NCBI GenBank assembly: GCA_031179215.1
Contig: JAPSIA010000014.1
Span: 1-38,666 of the forward strand
Length of the DNA: 38,666 nucleotides
Direction: 5' to 3'
From: Agrococcus sp.
Lineage (GTDB): Bacteria; Actinomycetota; Actinomycetes; Actinomycetales; Microbacteriaceae
Of this stretch, positions 28,805-36,812 are shown piece after piece. Within the stretch, counting starts at the first letter, position 1. The number at the start of each line of letters is the position of its first letter. The notes under the pieces were generated by a model. The model was not told the DNA's origin, ran no database searches, and saw only the letters and a program-made list of their open reading frames with translations. A program made the position numbers and the translations under genes.

Positions 28805-30277
28805 ATGGAACCCGTGATCGTCGTCGTCGCGCTCGTCGCGGTGCTCGCCGCCGGCGCGCTCGGCGTCGCGCTCGGCTCGCGCATGGGCCGCGCGCGCGCC
28901 GCGGCCGAGCACGCCGAGGCCGCTGCCGAGCTGCAGGCACTCCGCGGCCGGCTCGAGGTGGTCGAGCGCGAGCGGGAGCGGGAGCGCGACGTCGCCGAGC
29001 GCCGCCACGCCGCGCAGCTCGAGGAGGTGCGCGCCGACGCGCAGCGCCGCGTCGACGAGGAGCGCGAGCGCGGCAGGGAGGCGATCGCCGAGCTGCAGGC
29101 CGACGCGCGCCGGCGCGCCGACGAGTTCGCGCAGCTCTCGAGCGCAGCTCTCGAGCGCAACTCCGCGGTCTTCCTCGAGCAGGCCGAGGAGCGGCTGCGC
29201 CGCTCCCAGAGCGAGGCGGCCGCCGAGCTCGCGAAGCGCGAGGCGGCGGTGCAGCGGCTCGTCGAGCCGCTGTCGAAGTCGCTCGAGGGCGTGCGCGGCG
29301 AGGTCACGGCCGCCGAGAAGGCGCGCGCCGAGGCCAATGCGGCGCTCGCCCAGCAGCTCCAGGCGATGCGGGCCTCCTCCGAGCAGCTCTCGCTCGAGAC
29401 CCGGCAGCTCGTGAACGCGCTCCGCGCCCCGCAGGTGCGTGGCCGCTGGGGCGAGCTGCAGCTGCGCCGCGTCGTCGAGGCGGCCGGCATGCTCGAGCAC
29501 GTCGACTTCAGCGAGCAGGCGCATCACGCGACCGACGAGGGCGCGCTGCGGCCCGACATGCTCGTGCACCTCCCGGGGGCGAAGCAGGTGATCGTCGACG
29601 CGAAGGTCGCCTTCAGCGGCTACCTCGAGGCGATGGAGGCCCGCGACGACGCCACGCGCGACAAGCGGCTCGACGCGCACGCGCGACACCTGCGCGACCA
29701 CATCGACCAGCTCGGGTCGAAGGCGTACTGGGAAGCGGTGCCCGGGAGCCCCGAGTTCGTCGTGATGTTCGTGCCCGCCGAGCCGTTCCTCAACGCCGCG
29801 CTCGAGCGCGACCCGACGCTCTTCGAGCGCGCCTTCGAGCGGAACGTCGTGCTCGCGACGCCCGCGACGCTCGTCGCGCTGCTGCGCACCGTGGGCTACA
29901 CCTGGCGGCAGGAGCAGCTCGCGGGCGAGGCGATGCAGATCTTCGAGGTCGGCCGCGAGCTGCACAAGCGGCTCGGCACGATGGGCACGCACCTCACGAC
30001 GCTCGGCAACCGCCTCAACAAGACGGTCGAGGCGTACAACGCCTTCAACGCATCCCTCGACCGCAACGTCGTGACGCAGGCGCGGCGCTTCTCGAGCCTG
30101 CAGGGGCTCGAGCCCTCGCTGGAGCACGCGGCGCCGCTCGAGGTGCTCGCCGTGCCGGCGCAGAAGCCCGACGTCCATGCCGGCCGTGCAGGCCCTGCGG
30201 AGTCTCGCGCCGACGCCGAGATCCGCGCCCTGGCGGGCGAGGCGACGCGGAATGAGGGCGACTCGGCGATAGCGTGA
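28805..30277 (+). CDS. rmuC: DNA recombination protein RmuC
   Basis: A 490-residue protein with one N-terminal membrane anchor ([20 protein letters not shown]), a long Arg/Glu/Ala coiled coil (about 30-190) and the RmuC nuclease-like domain (about 195-430): APQVRGRWGELQLRRVVEAA, VIVDAKVAFSGYLEA (Asp and Lys of the PD-(D/E)xK-type core), FVPAEPFLNAAL and RLNKTVEAYNAF. E. coli RmuC lowers inversion between short inverted repeats. The C-terminal 60 residues are variable. There is no SD before ATG 28805. The Nudix gene begins four bases after the stop. Confidence 0.94.
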   Translation: MEPVIVVVALVAVLAAGALGVALGSRMGRARAAAEHAEAAAELQALRGRLEVVERERERERDVAERRHAAQLEEVRADAQRRVDEERERGREAIAELQADARRRADEFAQLSSAALERNSAVFLEQAEERLRRSQSEAAAELAKREAAVQRLVEPLSKSLEGVRGEVTAAEKARAEANAALAQQLQAMRASSEQLSLETRQLVNALRAPQVRGRWGELQLRRVVEAAGMLEHVDFSEQAHHATDEGALRPDMLVHLPGAKQVIVDAKVAFSGYLEAMEARDDATRDKRLDAHARHLRDHIDQLGSKAYWEAVPGSPEFVVMFVPAEPFLNAALERDPTLFERAFERNVVLATPATLVALLRTVGYTWRQEQLAGEAMQIFEVGRELHKRLGTMGTHLTTLGNRLNKTVEAYNAFNASLDRNVVTQARRFSSLQGLEPSLEHAAPLEVLAVPAQKPDVHAGRAGPAESRADAEIRALAGEATRNEGDSAIA

Positions 30278-30281
30278 CGGC

Positions 30282-30953
30282 GTGACCGACATCCGCACCG
30301 CCGCGACCCTCGTGCTCCTGCGCGACGGCGCCGGCGCCATCGAGGTGCTGCTGCTGCGACGGCCCGAGCGCGGCGCGTTCGCGGGCGGCTGGGTCTTCCC
30401 CGGCGGCAAGGTCGAGCCGGTCGACCGCGTCGAGGCGGACCCGAGCGCCGACCCGGACGCCGTCGAGGAGGCGACCGCGCGGAACGCCGCCGTGCGCGAG
30501 ACCGCCGAGGAGACGGGGCTCGTCGTCGCGCCCGACGCGATCGTGCCGCTCTCGCAGTGGTCGCCGCCAGCGCAGCTCGAGACGAAGTTCCACACGTGGT
30601 TCTTCGTCGCCGAGGCGCCGGAGGGCGAGGTCGTGACGCAACCGGGCGAGGTCGTCGATCACGCGTGGATCCGCCCGGCGGATGCGCTCAAGCGGCACGG
30701 TGCCGGCGACCTGCGGCTGTTCCCGCCGACGTGGGTCACGCTCGACACGCTGCTCCCCTTCCCGACCGTCGAGGCCGCGCTCGCGGCGATCGAGCGGCGT
30801 GAGCTGCAGCACTACGCGACGCGGCAGGATCCGCACCGCGGGCTCGCGCTCTGGCACGGCGACGAGGCCTACGACGGCGGCCCCGACACCGAGGAGGGCC
30901 CGCGCCACCGCCTGCACGTCGGCTCGTTGCCCTGGCGGTTCGAGCGCCGCTGA
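30282..30953 (+). CDS. Nudix hydrolase (NUDT19/CoA-pyrophosphatase-like)
   Basis: A 223-residue Nudix protein. The box is GG (residues 41-42) ... ARNAAVRETAEETGL (66-80), with an insertion of about 15 residues between the glycine and the RExxEE core. That, with WSPPAQLETKFHTWFFVAEA and DHAWIRPADAL, is the pattern of the NUDT19-like subgroup, whose members hydrolyse CoA or related pyrophosphates. The start is GTG, four bases after rmuC. TAGCGT six bases upstream could give a separate leaderless transcript; otherwise it is read through from rmuC. Substrate is inferred only loosely. Confidence 0.88.
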   Translation: MTDIRTAATLVLLRDGAGAIEVLLLRRPERGAFAGGWVFPGGKVEPVDRVEADPSADPDAVEEATARNAAVRETAEETGLVVAPDAIVPLSQWSPPAQLETKFHTWFFVAEAPEGEVVTQPGEVVDHAWIRPADALKRHGAGDLRLFPPTWVTLDTLLPFPTVEAALAAIERRELQHYATRQDPHRGLALWHGDEAYDGGPDTEEGPRHRLHVGSLPWRFERR

Positions 30954-30971
30954 CCTCGGCGGCGCATCCGC

Positions 30972-31949
30972 TCAGCCGACCGGCACCGCCCGGCGCCGCG
31001 CTACGGTCTGCCCGACGGCGACGCCCGCGAGCACGACCGCGATGCCGAGCCACTGCCACGCGCTCAGCAGCTCGCCGCCCAGCAGCACGCCCAGCAGCAC
31101 GCCGGTCACGGGGTTGAGCAGCCCCAGCAGCCCCACCTGCCCGGCCGTGAGGTGGCGCAGCGCGCCGAACCAGCACACGAACGCCAGCGCCGTCGGGATG
31201 ACGGCGATGTAGGCGTAGCCGAGCACGGCGGTCGAGGGCATGGCCGCGGGCACGCCCTCGAGCGCGAGCGCGAGCGGCACGAGCAGCAGGCCGCCGGCGG
31301 TGAGCTGCCACGCCGAGGAGGCGACCGAGTCGACCTCGCCGCTCCAGCGCTTGCCGAGCACGGAGCCGAGCGCGTACATCGCCATCGCCGTGACCGACGC
31401 CGCGACGCCCCATCCGTCGATCGCGCCCACGGATGCCGCCATGAGCAGCACGACGCCCACGAGCCCCATCGCGGCACCGAGCAGTCGACGCGCCGTCGGC
31501 CGCTCGGCGAGCACGCCCCAGGCGATGAGCATCATCGCGACGGGCGAGAGGCTCATGAGCATCGCGGCGATCGAGGTGGGCAGCAGCTTGGCGGCGACGT
31601 AGACGAGGGCGAAGAACGCGCCGCAGTTGAGCACGCCGAGCACGAGCGAGCGCCACCACCAGGCACCGACGGGCAGCCTGCGGCGCAGCAGGAGCAGCAG
31701 CAGCCCCGCCGGCAGGGCGCGGAGCGCGGCCGCGGTGAGCGGCTCGCCGGCCGGGATCCAGTGGAGCGTGACGAAGTAGACGGAGCCCCACGAGATCGGA
31801 GCGATCGCGCCGAGCAGGATCCACCGCAGTGCCATGCGGTCGATGCGCGCCGCCGTCGCGCTCGAGCCGGCTCCGGCCTGCGCGGTCGAACCGGCGCGCT
31901 CCGGCGCCGTGCCGGTGCCGGTCCCAGGGCCCGATGCTGTCGTTTCCAC
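30972..31949 (-). CDS. EamA/DMT-family transporter
   Basis: A 325-residue inner-membrane exporter-type protein with ten transmembrane helices in two EamA repeats. The first opens ISWGSVYFVTLHWIP; the second is around ASVTAMAMYALGSVLGKRW and PTALAFVCWFGALRHL, ending LLNPVTGVLLGVLLGGELL. The substrate is unknown (family members export amino acids, metabolites or drugs). GTG 31949 is chosen because TAGAGT lies seven bases upstream on the minus strand; it gives a 30-residue Gly/Thr/Ala lead before the first helix. An ATG starting MALRWILLG is the alternative, giving a shorter protein. It diverges from a MarR gene that probably controls it. Confidence 0.9.
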   Translation of the reverse strand: METTASGPGTGTGTAPERAGSTAQAGAGSSATAARIDRMALRWILLGAIAPISWGSVYFVTLHWIPAGEPLTAAALRALPAGLLLLLLRRRLPVGAWWWRSLVLGVLNCGAFFALVYVAAKLLPTSIAAMLMSLSPVAMMLIAWGVLAERPTARRLLGAAMGLVGVVLLMAASVGAIDGWGVAASVTAMAMYALGSVLGKRWSGEVDSVASSAWQLTAGGLLLVPLALALEGVPAAMPSTAVLGYAYIAVIPTALAFVCWFGALRHLTAGQVGLLGLLNPVTGVLLGVLLGGELLSAWQWLGIAVVLAGVAVGQTVARRRAVPVG

Positions 31950-31986
31950 GGAAACCACTCTAGTTTCCTCGTCAACTACACTGCAA
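31942..31986. promoter_or_regulatory. Divergent eamA/marR promoters and repeated operator half-sites
   Basis: Minus strand: TTGCAG (31986-31981), 18 bp, TAGAGT (31962-31957), then seven bases to GTG 31949. Plus strand: TACACT (31977-31982), then six bases to ATG 31989. Three half-sites, GTTTCC (31942-31947), GGAAAC (31950-31955) and GTTTCC (31963-31968), make two overlapping palindromes across the transporter start. This fits binding by the adjacent MarR protein (inference). Confidence 0.6.
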
Positions 31987-31988
31987 GC

Positions 31989-32504
31989 ATGCAGCACGAC
32001 CTCGTCGCCACGATCGTCGAGCAGTGGCGCGTCGAGCGCCCCGACCTCGACCCGGCTCCCGTCGGCATCGTCGGCCGGCTCAGCCGGCTCTCGCGCTACG
32101 TGACCGACGACCTCGTGGCGGTGTACCGACGCTTCGGCCTCACCGAGGGCGAGTTCGACATCCTCGCGACGCTGCGGCGCACGGGCAGGCCCTTCGAGCT
32201 CTCGCCCGGCGCGCTGCGCGAGGCGACGATGGTGACGAAGGGCGCGGTCTCCAAGCGCCTCGATGCGCTCGAGCGCAAGGGGCTCGCGCTGCGGGCGGCC
32301 TCGGCGGACGACGGCCGTGGACGCGTCGTGCGCCTGACGGATGCGGGGCTCGCCCTGATCGACGAGGCCATGGTCGCGCACCTCGAGAACGAGGCCCGCA
32401 TGGTCGCGGCCCTTCCTGAGCACGACCGCGCGGAGCTCGAGCGCATCCTGGCGCTGTGGGCGCGCCACTACGAGACCGAGCGCGCGCCCGGCGGGTTTCG
32501 TTAG
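31989..32504 (+). CDS. MarR-family regulator (divergent from transporter)
   Basis: A 171-residue winged-helix regulator: VGIVGRLSRLSRYVTDDLVA as the dimerisation helix, FGLTEGEFDILATLRRTG, REATMVTKGAVSKRLDALER as the recognition helix, then the wing with ADDGRGRVVRLTDAG (the DGR motif). This is the longer MarR type that often represses a neighbouring DMT or MFS exporter. It is leaderless, with TACACT six bases before the ATG. The probable targets are itself and the eamA gene through the GTTTCC/GGAAAC sites. Confidence 0.93.
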   Translation: MQHDLVATIVEQWRVERPDLDPAPVGIVGRLSRLSRYVTDDLVAVYRRFGLTEGEFDILATLRRTGRPFELSPGALREATMVTKGAVSKRLDALERKGLALRAASADDGRGRVVRLTDAGLALIDEAMVAHLENEARMVAALPEHDRAELERILALWARHYETERAPGGFR

Positions 32505-32529
32505 CCAGCGCAACTATGAGCCGTTCCGG

Positions 32530-32535
32530 TAGGAT
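32530..32535 (+). promoter_or_regulatory. -10 element of second marR gene (leaderless)
   Basis: TAGGAT ends six bases before ATG 32542; no SD is present, so the mRNA probably starts at the ATG. No convincing -35 is seen in the 37-bp gap after the first marR gene. Confidence 0.6.
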
Positions 32536-32541
32536 CGGCCC

Positions 32542-33111
32542 ATGATGCGCACCGACGAGGACCTCGAGGGGCGCGCGATGCTCGACCCGAGGCGCCTGGG
32601 CGCATCCTCCCGTCTCGTCGAGGAACACGGCCTCAGCGAGGCAGAGGTCGAGGAGATCATCGAGCTCTTCGCGGCGCTGCGCCGCTGGCACCGCACGGCG
32701 GCCGCGCACAACGAGGCGAGCCAGCGGTTCATGAAGCTCGGCGAGAACGACATGCGCGCGGTCCGCTACGTCATGTCGCTCGGGCGCGACGGCACGATCG
32801 TCACCTCGACGATGCTCGCGGCGCACCTGGGGATCTCCGGTCCCTCGGTGACGAAGCTGCTCGACCGGCTCGAGCGCGGCGGGCACGTGCGCCGCGAGCC
32901 GCACCCGACCGACCGGCGCGCGCTCTCGATCGTCGTGACCGATGCCACCCGCGAGTCGGCGACGGCATCGGTCGGTCGCGACCACGCGCGCCGCTTCGCC
33001 ATCGCGGCCTCGCTCTCGCGCGAGGAGCGGCAGGCTGCCACGCGGTTCCTGAGCGCCATGGCCGACCTGCCGGTGATCGAGCACGAGGCCGCGAGCGGCG
33101 TCGAGCGCTAG
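32542..33111 (+). CDS. MarR-family regulator (second)
   Basis: A 189-residue MarR protein: LFAALRRWHRTAAAHNEASQ as the N-terminal helix, LGENDMRAVRYVMSLGRDG, LAAHLGISGPSVTKLLDRLE as the recognition helix and PTDRRALSIVVTDA as the wing with the DRR motif. Corynebacterium CrtR, a MarR-type repressor of the carotenoid operon that senses GGPP, is a plausible functional parallel given the crt cluster nearby. However, CrtR genes flank crtE, whereas this gene lies at the far end, so the link is only a suggestion. A second ATG at 32545 is in frame. Its stop shares CTAG with the convergent gene. Confidence 0.92.
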   Translation: MMRTDEDLEGRAMLDPRRLGASSRLVEEHGLSEAEVEEIIELFAALRRWHRTAAAHNEASQRFMKLGENDMRAVRYVMSLGRDGTIVTSTMLAAHLGISGPSVTKLLDRLERGGHVRREPHPTDRRALSIVVTDATRESATASVGRDHARRFAIAASLSREERQAATRFLSAMADLPVIEHEAASGVER

Positions 33112-33548
33112 GGCCGCTCCCAGTCGGCGATGGGGCCCGGCTCGACGACGAAGAGCGGATGCGGCACGGGCTCGCGCGGGAGCGGCACGGTGGGGCTGCG
33201 CACCGCGAGCTTCGCGCGCAGGTGCTCGAGCTCGAAGACGAGCTGCCCGTCGCTCACGCGGATGCGCGGCACGGGCGCCGCGAGCTGCGGCACCTCGAGC
33301 CGCACGTGGTCGATGCGCGAGCGGTCGAAGCGGTAGCCGCGCGCCTCCGCAGCGGTCGCGACGACGTCGAGGTAGGCGCCGATCGCGGCGACGGGGTCGG
33401 GCTGCGCGCGGAAGCGCTCGAGCTGTGGGTGCCGCGTGTAGCCGCGCGTGCGCCCAGCGAGCACCGCTTGCGCGAGCAGCGCCTCGCGCCAGCACGCCGT
33501 GAGGCCCTGCCGGTCGAGCAGCGCCGGGTGCAACGACCACAGCCTCAC
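33108..33548 (-). CDS. Pyrimidine dimer DNA glycosylase/endonuclease V family
   Basis: A 146-residue protein beginning RLWSLHPALLDRQGLTACWR and continuing with EALLAQAVLAGRTRGYTRHP and QLERFRAQPDP, the recognisable front of the Pyr_excise (PF03013, T4 endonuclease V-like) family found in actinobacteria. Members cut at UV-induced pyrimidine dimers. The second half (EVPQLAAPVPRIRVSDGQLV, VVEPGPIADWERP) is the usual extra part of bacterial versions. The start is GTG 33548 with GGAGGGGGAG upstream. It lies 124 bp downstream of crtEb on the same strand and could be read from the carotenoid operon. Activity is inferred from family. Confidence 0.82.
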   Translation of the reverse strand: MRLWSLHPALLDRQGLTACWREALLAQAVLAGRTRGYTRHPQLERFRAQPDPVAAIGAYLDVVATAAEARGYRFDRSRIDHVRLEVPQLAAPVPRIRVSDGQLVFELEHLRAKLAVRSPTVPLPREPVPHPLFVVEPGPIADWERP

Positions 33549-33672
33549 GACTCCCCCTCCACGACAGCGACGATGCGCGAGTCCATCATCCCGGACGCCG
33601 CGGTGCGCCCCGACGCGAGCGCGAAGCGGCGGCGGCAGCGGGCGGCAGGAGCGCGACGAGCGTGCGCGCACC

Positions 33673-34560
33673 TCACCGCACGCCCAGGGCCCACGCGATG
33701 CACACCATCGTCACGAGGAAGCCGCACGCGTAGTTGACCCACAGGAAGTGCCGCCAGCCGCGGTTGGCGCTCGCGCTCTCGGCATCCGTCACGCGCCAGA
33801 ACGGCGCCGCGAGCACGAGGTAGGGCAGGGCGACGAGCGCCGCGAGCGCCGCGGGCCACGGCGTGAGCAGCATGAGCGCGCCGGCGAGCGCCCACAGCGC
33901 CATCGCGAGCCGCACGGTCGAGCGCGCCCCGAGGGCCGTCGCGATCGAGGCGATGCCCGCCTCGCGGTCGGGCACGACGTCCTGCACGGCGCCGAAGGCG
34001 TGGCTCGCCATGCCCCAGCACGTGAACGCGGCGAGCAGCGCGACGAGCGACGGCGTCCACTCGGCGCCGGCGAGCACGAGCCCGTAGGCGGCGGGGCTGA
34101 CGAAGTGGATGCTCGAGGTGACCGAGTCGAGCACCGGCACCTCCTTGCAGCGCAGCCGGGGCGCCGAGTAGGCGACGACGGCGAACAGGCTCACGGCGAG
34201 CACCGCCCACGACGCGGGACCGCCGAGCGCCACGAGCACCGCGACGAACGGCAGCGCGAGCCCCACCGCCCACCGCAGCGTCGCCCCGTGGAGCGCCGGC
34301 GGCAGGAGCGCGCCCTCCACCCCGCCCTTGCGCGGGTTCCGAGCATCGGACGCGTAGTCGAAGACGTCGTTGATGCCGTACATCAGCAGGTTGTACGGCA
34401 CGAGGAAGAAGAGCGTCCCGACGACGAGCGGTGCATCGACCCGACCGGTCGTCAGCAGCATCGCGGCGGCGAACGGGAACGCGGTGTTGATCCAGCTCAC
34501 CGGCCGCGACGCGAGCAGCAGGCGCCCCGCGATTCCTCGGCGGGAGTCGACGTCACCCAT
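33673..34560 (-). CDS. crtEb: Lycopene elongase CrtEb (UbiA prenyltransferase)
   Basis: Membrane prenyltransferase adding C5 units to lycopene to give C50 flavuxanthin-type carotenoids. The 295-residue protein has about eight helices and both UbiA aspartate motifs: NDVFDYASDARNPRKGG at 64-80 and QDVVPDREAGIASIA near 195. The position at the end of crtE-B-I-Ye-Yf-Eb is the Corynebacterium glutamicum order. It overlaps crtYf by 8 bases, so translation is coupled. A 7-bp inverted repeat overlaps the stop and may end the operon weakly. The alternative label, a generic UbiA enzyme, is unlikely given context. Confidence 0.92.
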   Translation of the reverse strand: MGDVDSRRGIAGRLLLASRPVSWINTAFPFAAAMLLTTGRVDAPLVVGTLFFLVPYNLLMYGINDVFDYASDARNPRKGGVEGALLPPALHGATLRWAVGLALPFVAVLVALGGPASWAVLAVSLFAVVAYSAPRLRCKEVPVLDSVTSSIHFVSPAAYGLVLAGAEWTPSLVALLAAFTCWGMASHAFGAVQDVVPDREAGIASIATALGARSTVRLAMALWALAGALMLLTPWPAALAALVALPYLVLAAPFWRVTDAESASANRGWRHFLWVNYACGFLVTMVCIAWALGVR

Positions 34561-34873
34561 CCGCTCGCTCCCCAGCGCGCCCCGGTCGCCTCGCGAGCAG
34601 TCGCCAGAGGGCGACGACGACGAGCACGGCGATGAGCGCGTAGCCGAGATCCTCGAGCGGCGCGAGGCCCACCCGCACCCCGAGCAGCAGCGACTCGTCG
34701 AAGCGGAACAGATCCGCCGCGATCATGAGCGAGTCGAAGACGACCGTGAGCACGAGCACGACCCCCGCCCCGATCGCGAGGGCGGCCCACGCGCGCCGGT
34801 CGCGGCGGAGCGCGACGACGGCGGCCACGATCGCGGCCGCGAGCAGCGGCGCGAGCAGCGCGGCGTAGGTCAC
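34553..34873 (-). CDS. crtYf: C50 carotenoid epsilon-cyclase subunit CrtYf
   Basis: A 106-residue protein with three hydrophobic helices of the lycopene cyclase domain type; LVLTVVFDSLMIAADLFRFD and VGLAPLEDLGYALIAVLV carry the conserved acidic positions (FD and PxED). In C. glutamicum CrtYe and CrtYf form a heterodimeric cyclase that closes the epsilon rings of flavuxanthin to give decaprenoxanthin. It starts at a GTG overlapping the crtYe stop (GTGA) with no clear SD, so it depends on coupling. Ye/Yf assignment rests on gene order. Confidence 0.88.
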   Translation of the reverse strand: MTYAALLAPLLAAAIVAAVVALRRDRRAWAALAIGAGVVLVLTVVFDSLMIAADLFRFDESLLLGVRVGLAPLEDLGYALIAVLVVVALWRLLARRPGRAGERADG

Positions 34874-35235
34874 GGCGCTCCGCCCCCCTGCGAGGCGCCT
34901 CCGCGGCGCTCGCGCGTGCCCGCGCGCCGCGCGAGCAGCCGCTCCGCGCCGGTGCAGGCGACGAGCCCGACGTAGGCGAGGAAGGCGACGAACACGAGCT
35001 CCTCGATCGGCAGGTGCGGCAGCACCTCGAGGCCCGTCATCCACGGCGAGTCGCCGAGCCGGAAGTTGCCCGTCGCGATGGCGACGAGGTCGAGCGCCAC
35101 GAGGACGAGCGCCGTCAGCCCGACGGCCGCGAGCGCGCGACGCGCGTCGCGGAAGAGCGCGAGCCGCCAGCGGGCATCGATCGCGCCGACGCCGGTCGCG
35201 GCGAGCGCGAGCGCGGCGAGGTAGGCCAGGCTCAC
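34870..35235 (-). CDS. crtYe: C50 carotenoid epsilon-cyclase subunit CrtYe
   Basis: A 121-residue membrane protein of the lycopene cyclase domain type with three helices; LVLVALDLVAIATGNFRLGD and EVLPHLPIEELVFVAFLAYVG show the D...G.F.....W and PxEE motifs of heterodimeric cyclases. It pairs with CrtYf. GTG 35235 overlaps the crtI stop by four bases and the end overlaps crtYf in the same way. The C-terminal tail is Arg/Gly-rich and probably cytoplasmic. Confidence 0.88.
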   Translation of the reverse strand: MSLAYLAALALAATGVGAIDARWRLALFRDARRALAAVGLTALVLVALDLVAIATGNFRLGDSPWMTGLEVLPHLPIEELVFVAFLAYVGLVACTGAERLLARRAGTRERRGGASQGGGAP

Positions 35236-36812
35236 GGCGCCTCCCCCGCCCGCGCGCCCTCGAGCGGCGCGAGCGGCCCGGTGGAGCGGTCGCCGCGCAC
35301 GTGCTTGACGACGAGCTCCGCGGAGATGAGGCACATGGGCACGCCGATGCCGGGCACGGTCGAGGAACCCGCGAGCAGCAGGCCGCGCACGTCGGGATGC
35401 CGCGTGGAGCCGCGCAGGAACGCGCTCTGCCGCAGCGTGTGCGCGGGGCCGAGCGCCGTGCCGCGCCAGGCCTGGAAGTCGCGCGCGAAGTCCGCCGGGC
35501 CGATCGTCCGGCGCGTCACGACGCGCTCGGCGAGGTCGTCGATGCCCGCCCACGCCGCGATCTGCGCGATCGCGCGATCGGCGATCGCCTCGACCGGCGC
35601 GTTGCCGGCGCCGTCGACGCCGCCGCGACCGAGCCGCACGTCGGGCGGCACCGGCACGAGCACGAACAGCGCCTCGTGCCCGGGCGGCGCCACGGAGGCG
35701 TCGGTCGCCGAGGCGCGGCTCACGTAGAGGGACGCCGGGTCGGTCACCCCGTCGATGGCCCGGGCGGCGCGCGGCCCGAAGATGCGCCGGAAGCCCTCCT
35801 GCCAGTCGCGCGCGAACAGGAGCGTGTGGTGCGCGAGCTGGGGCAGCTCGCCCTCGACGCCGAGCATGACGAGCACGGCCGACGGTCCCGCGACGCGTCG
35901 CTCCCAGCGCCGCGCGCCGCGCTCGGCGAGCCCCGGCACGTGCGCGAGCAGCTTCGTGTCGGTCGCGTGGCCGTCTGCGGCCGAGACGACGATGTCGGCC
36001 TCGACCCGCTCGCCGCCGACGAGCTCGACCCCGTGCGCGGCGCCGTCGCGCACGAGGATGCGCGCGACGCGCGCGCCCGTGCGCACCTCGACGCCGGCGC
36101 TGCGCACGAGCCGGGAGAGCGCATCCACGACCCGGGTGAAGCCGCCCCGCGGGTACCAGACGCCCTCGACGAGGTCGAAGTGGCTCATGAGGTGGTACAT
36201 CGAGGGCGCGGCCTCCGGCGCCGTGCCGAGGAACACCGCGGGGTAGCCGAGGGCCTGCCGCAGCCGCGGGTCGCGGAACGATCGCGCGATGCGCGCCTCG
36301 AGCGACTCGAGCAGCAGCCGCGCGAGCAGCGGGAGCCGCGCCGCGATGCCGAGTCCCGCGAAGGCGCGCAGCGAGTCGAAGCGATTCGAGAGCAGGCCGG
36401 AGGTGGCGAGCGCGGCCGTCTCCGTCGCGGAGGCGAGGTAGCCGCGGAGGGCCTCCCCGGCGCCCGGCTCGATCGCCTCGAAGCGCTCGAGCGTCTCGGC
36501 GAGATCCCCGGAGACCTCGAGCGGCCGCTGCTCGCCCTCGAAGAGGATGCGGTAGGCGGGGTCGAGGCGCACGAGATCGAGCTCGTCCTCGAGGCGGGAG
36601 CCCAGCAGCCGGAACGCGTGCTCGTAGGGCTCGCGCATGAGCATCCACGACGGGCCCGTGTCGAACGTGAACCCGCGGGAGCGCCAGGTGCCGGCTCGCC
36701 CGCCGAGCGCCTCCGCCTGCTCGAGCAGCGTGACCGCGTGGCCGTCGCGCGCGAGCATGCCGGCGCTCGCGAGGCCGGCGATGCCCCCGCCGATGACGAC
36801 GATGCGGCTCAT
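35232..36812 (-). CDS. crtI: Phytoene desaturase CrtI
   Basis: FAD-dependent desaturase converting phytoene to lycopene. The 526-residue protein has the N-terminal dinucleotide fold IVVIGGGIAGLASAGMLARDG followed by LLEQAEALGGRAGTW and the FDTGPSWMLM segment. The C-terminal FAD signature appears as GLLLAGSSTVPGIGVPMCLIS. Length and motifs are those of bacterial CrtI. The start overlaps the crtB stop (ATGA). The last residues (ARAGEAP) run into the GTG of crtYe. Confidence 0.96.
   Translation of the reverse strand: MSRIVVIGGGIAGLASAGMLARDGHAVTLLEQAEALGGRAGTWRSRGFTFDTGPSWMLMREPYEHAFRLLGSRLEDELDLVRLDPAYRILFEGEQRPLEVSGDLAETLERFEAIEPGAGEALRGYLASATETAALATSGLLSNRFDSLRAFAGLGIAARLPLLARLLLESLEARIARSFRDPRLRQALGYPAVFLGTAPEAAPSMYHLMSHFDLVEGVWYPRGGFTRVVDALSRLVRSAGVEVRTGARVARILVRDGAAHGVELVGGERVEADIVVSAADGHATDTKLLAHVPGLAERGARRWERRVAGPSAVLVMLGVEGELPQLAHHTLLFARDWQEGFRRIFGPRAARAIDGVTDPASLYVSRASATDASVAPPGHEALFVLVPVPPDVRLGRGGVDGAGNAPVEAIADRAIAQIAAWAGIDDLAERVVTRRTIGPADFARDFQAWRGTALGPAHTLRQSAFLRGSTRHPDVRGLLLAGSSTVPGIGVPMCLISAELVVKHVRGDRSTGPLAPLEGARAGEAP

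Noticed and set aside
33545-34273. A 242-residue minus-strand open frame overlapping crtEb
   Set aside because: It is in another frame of crtEb, Arg/Ala-rich and without motifs.
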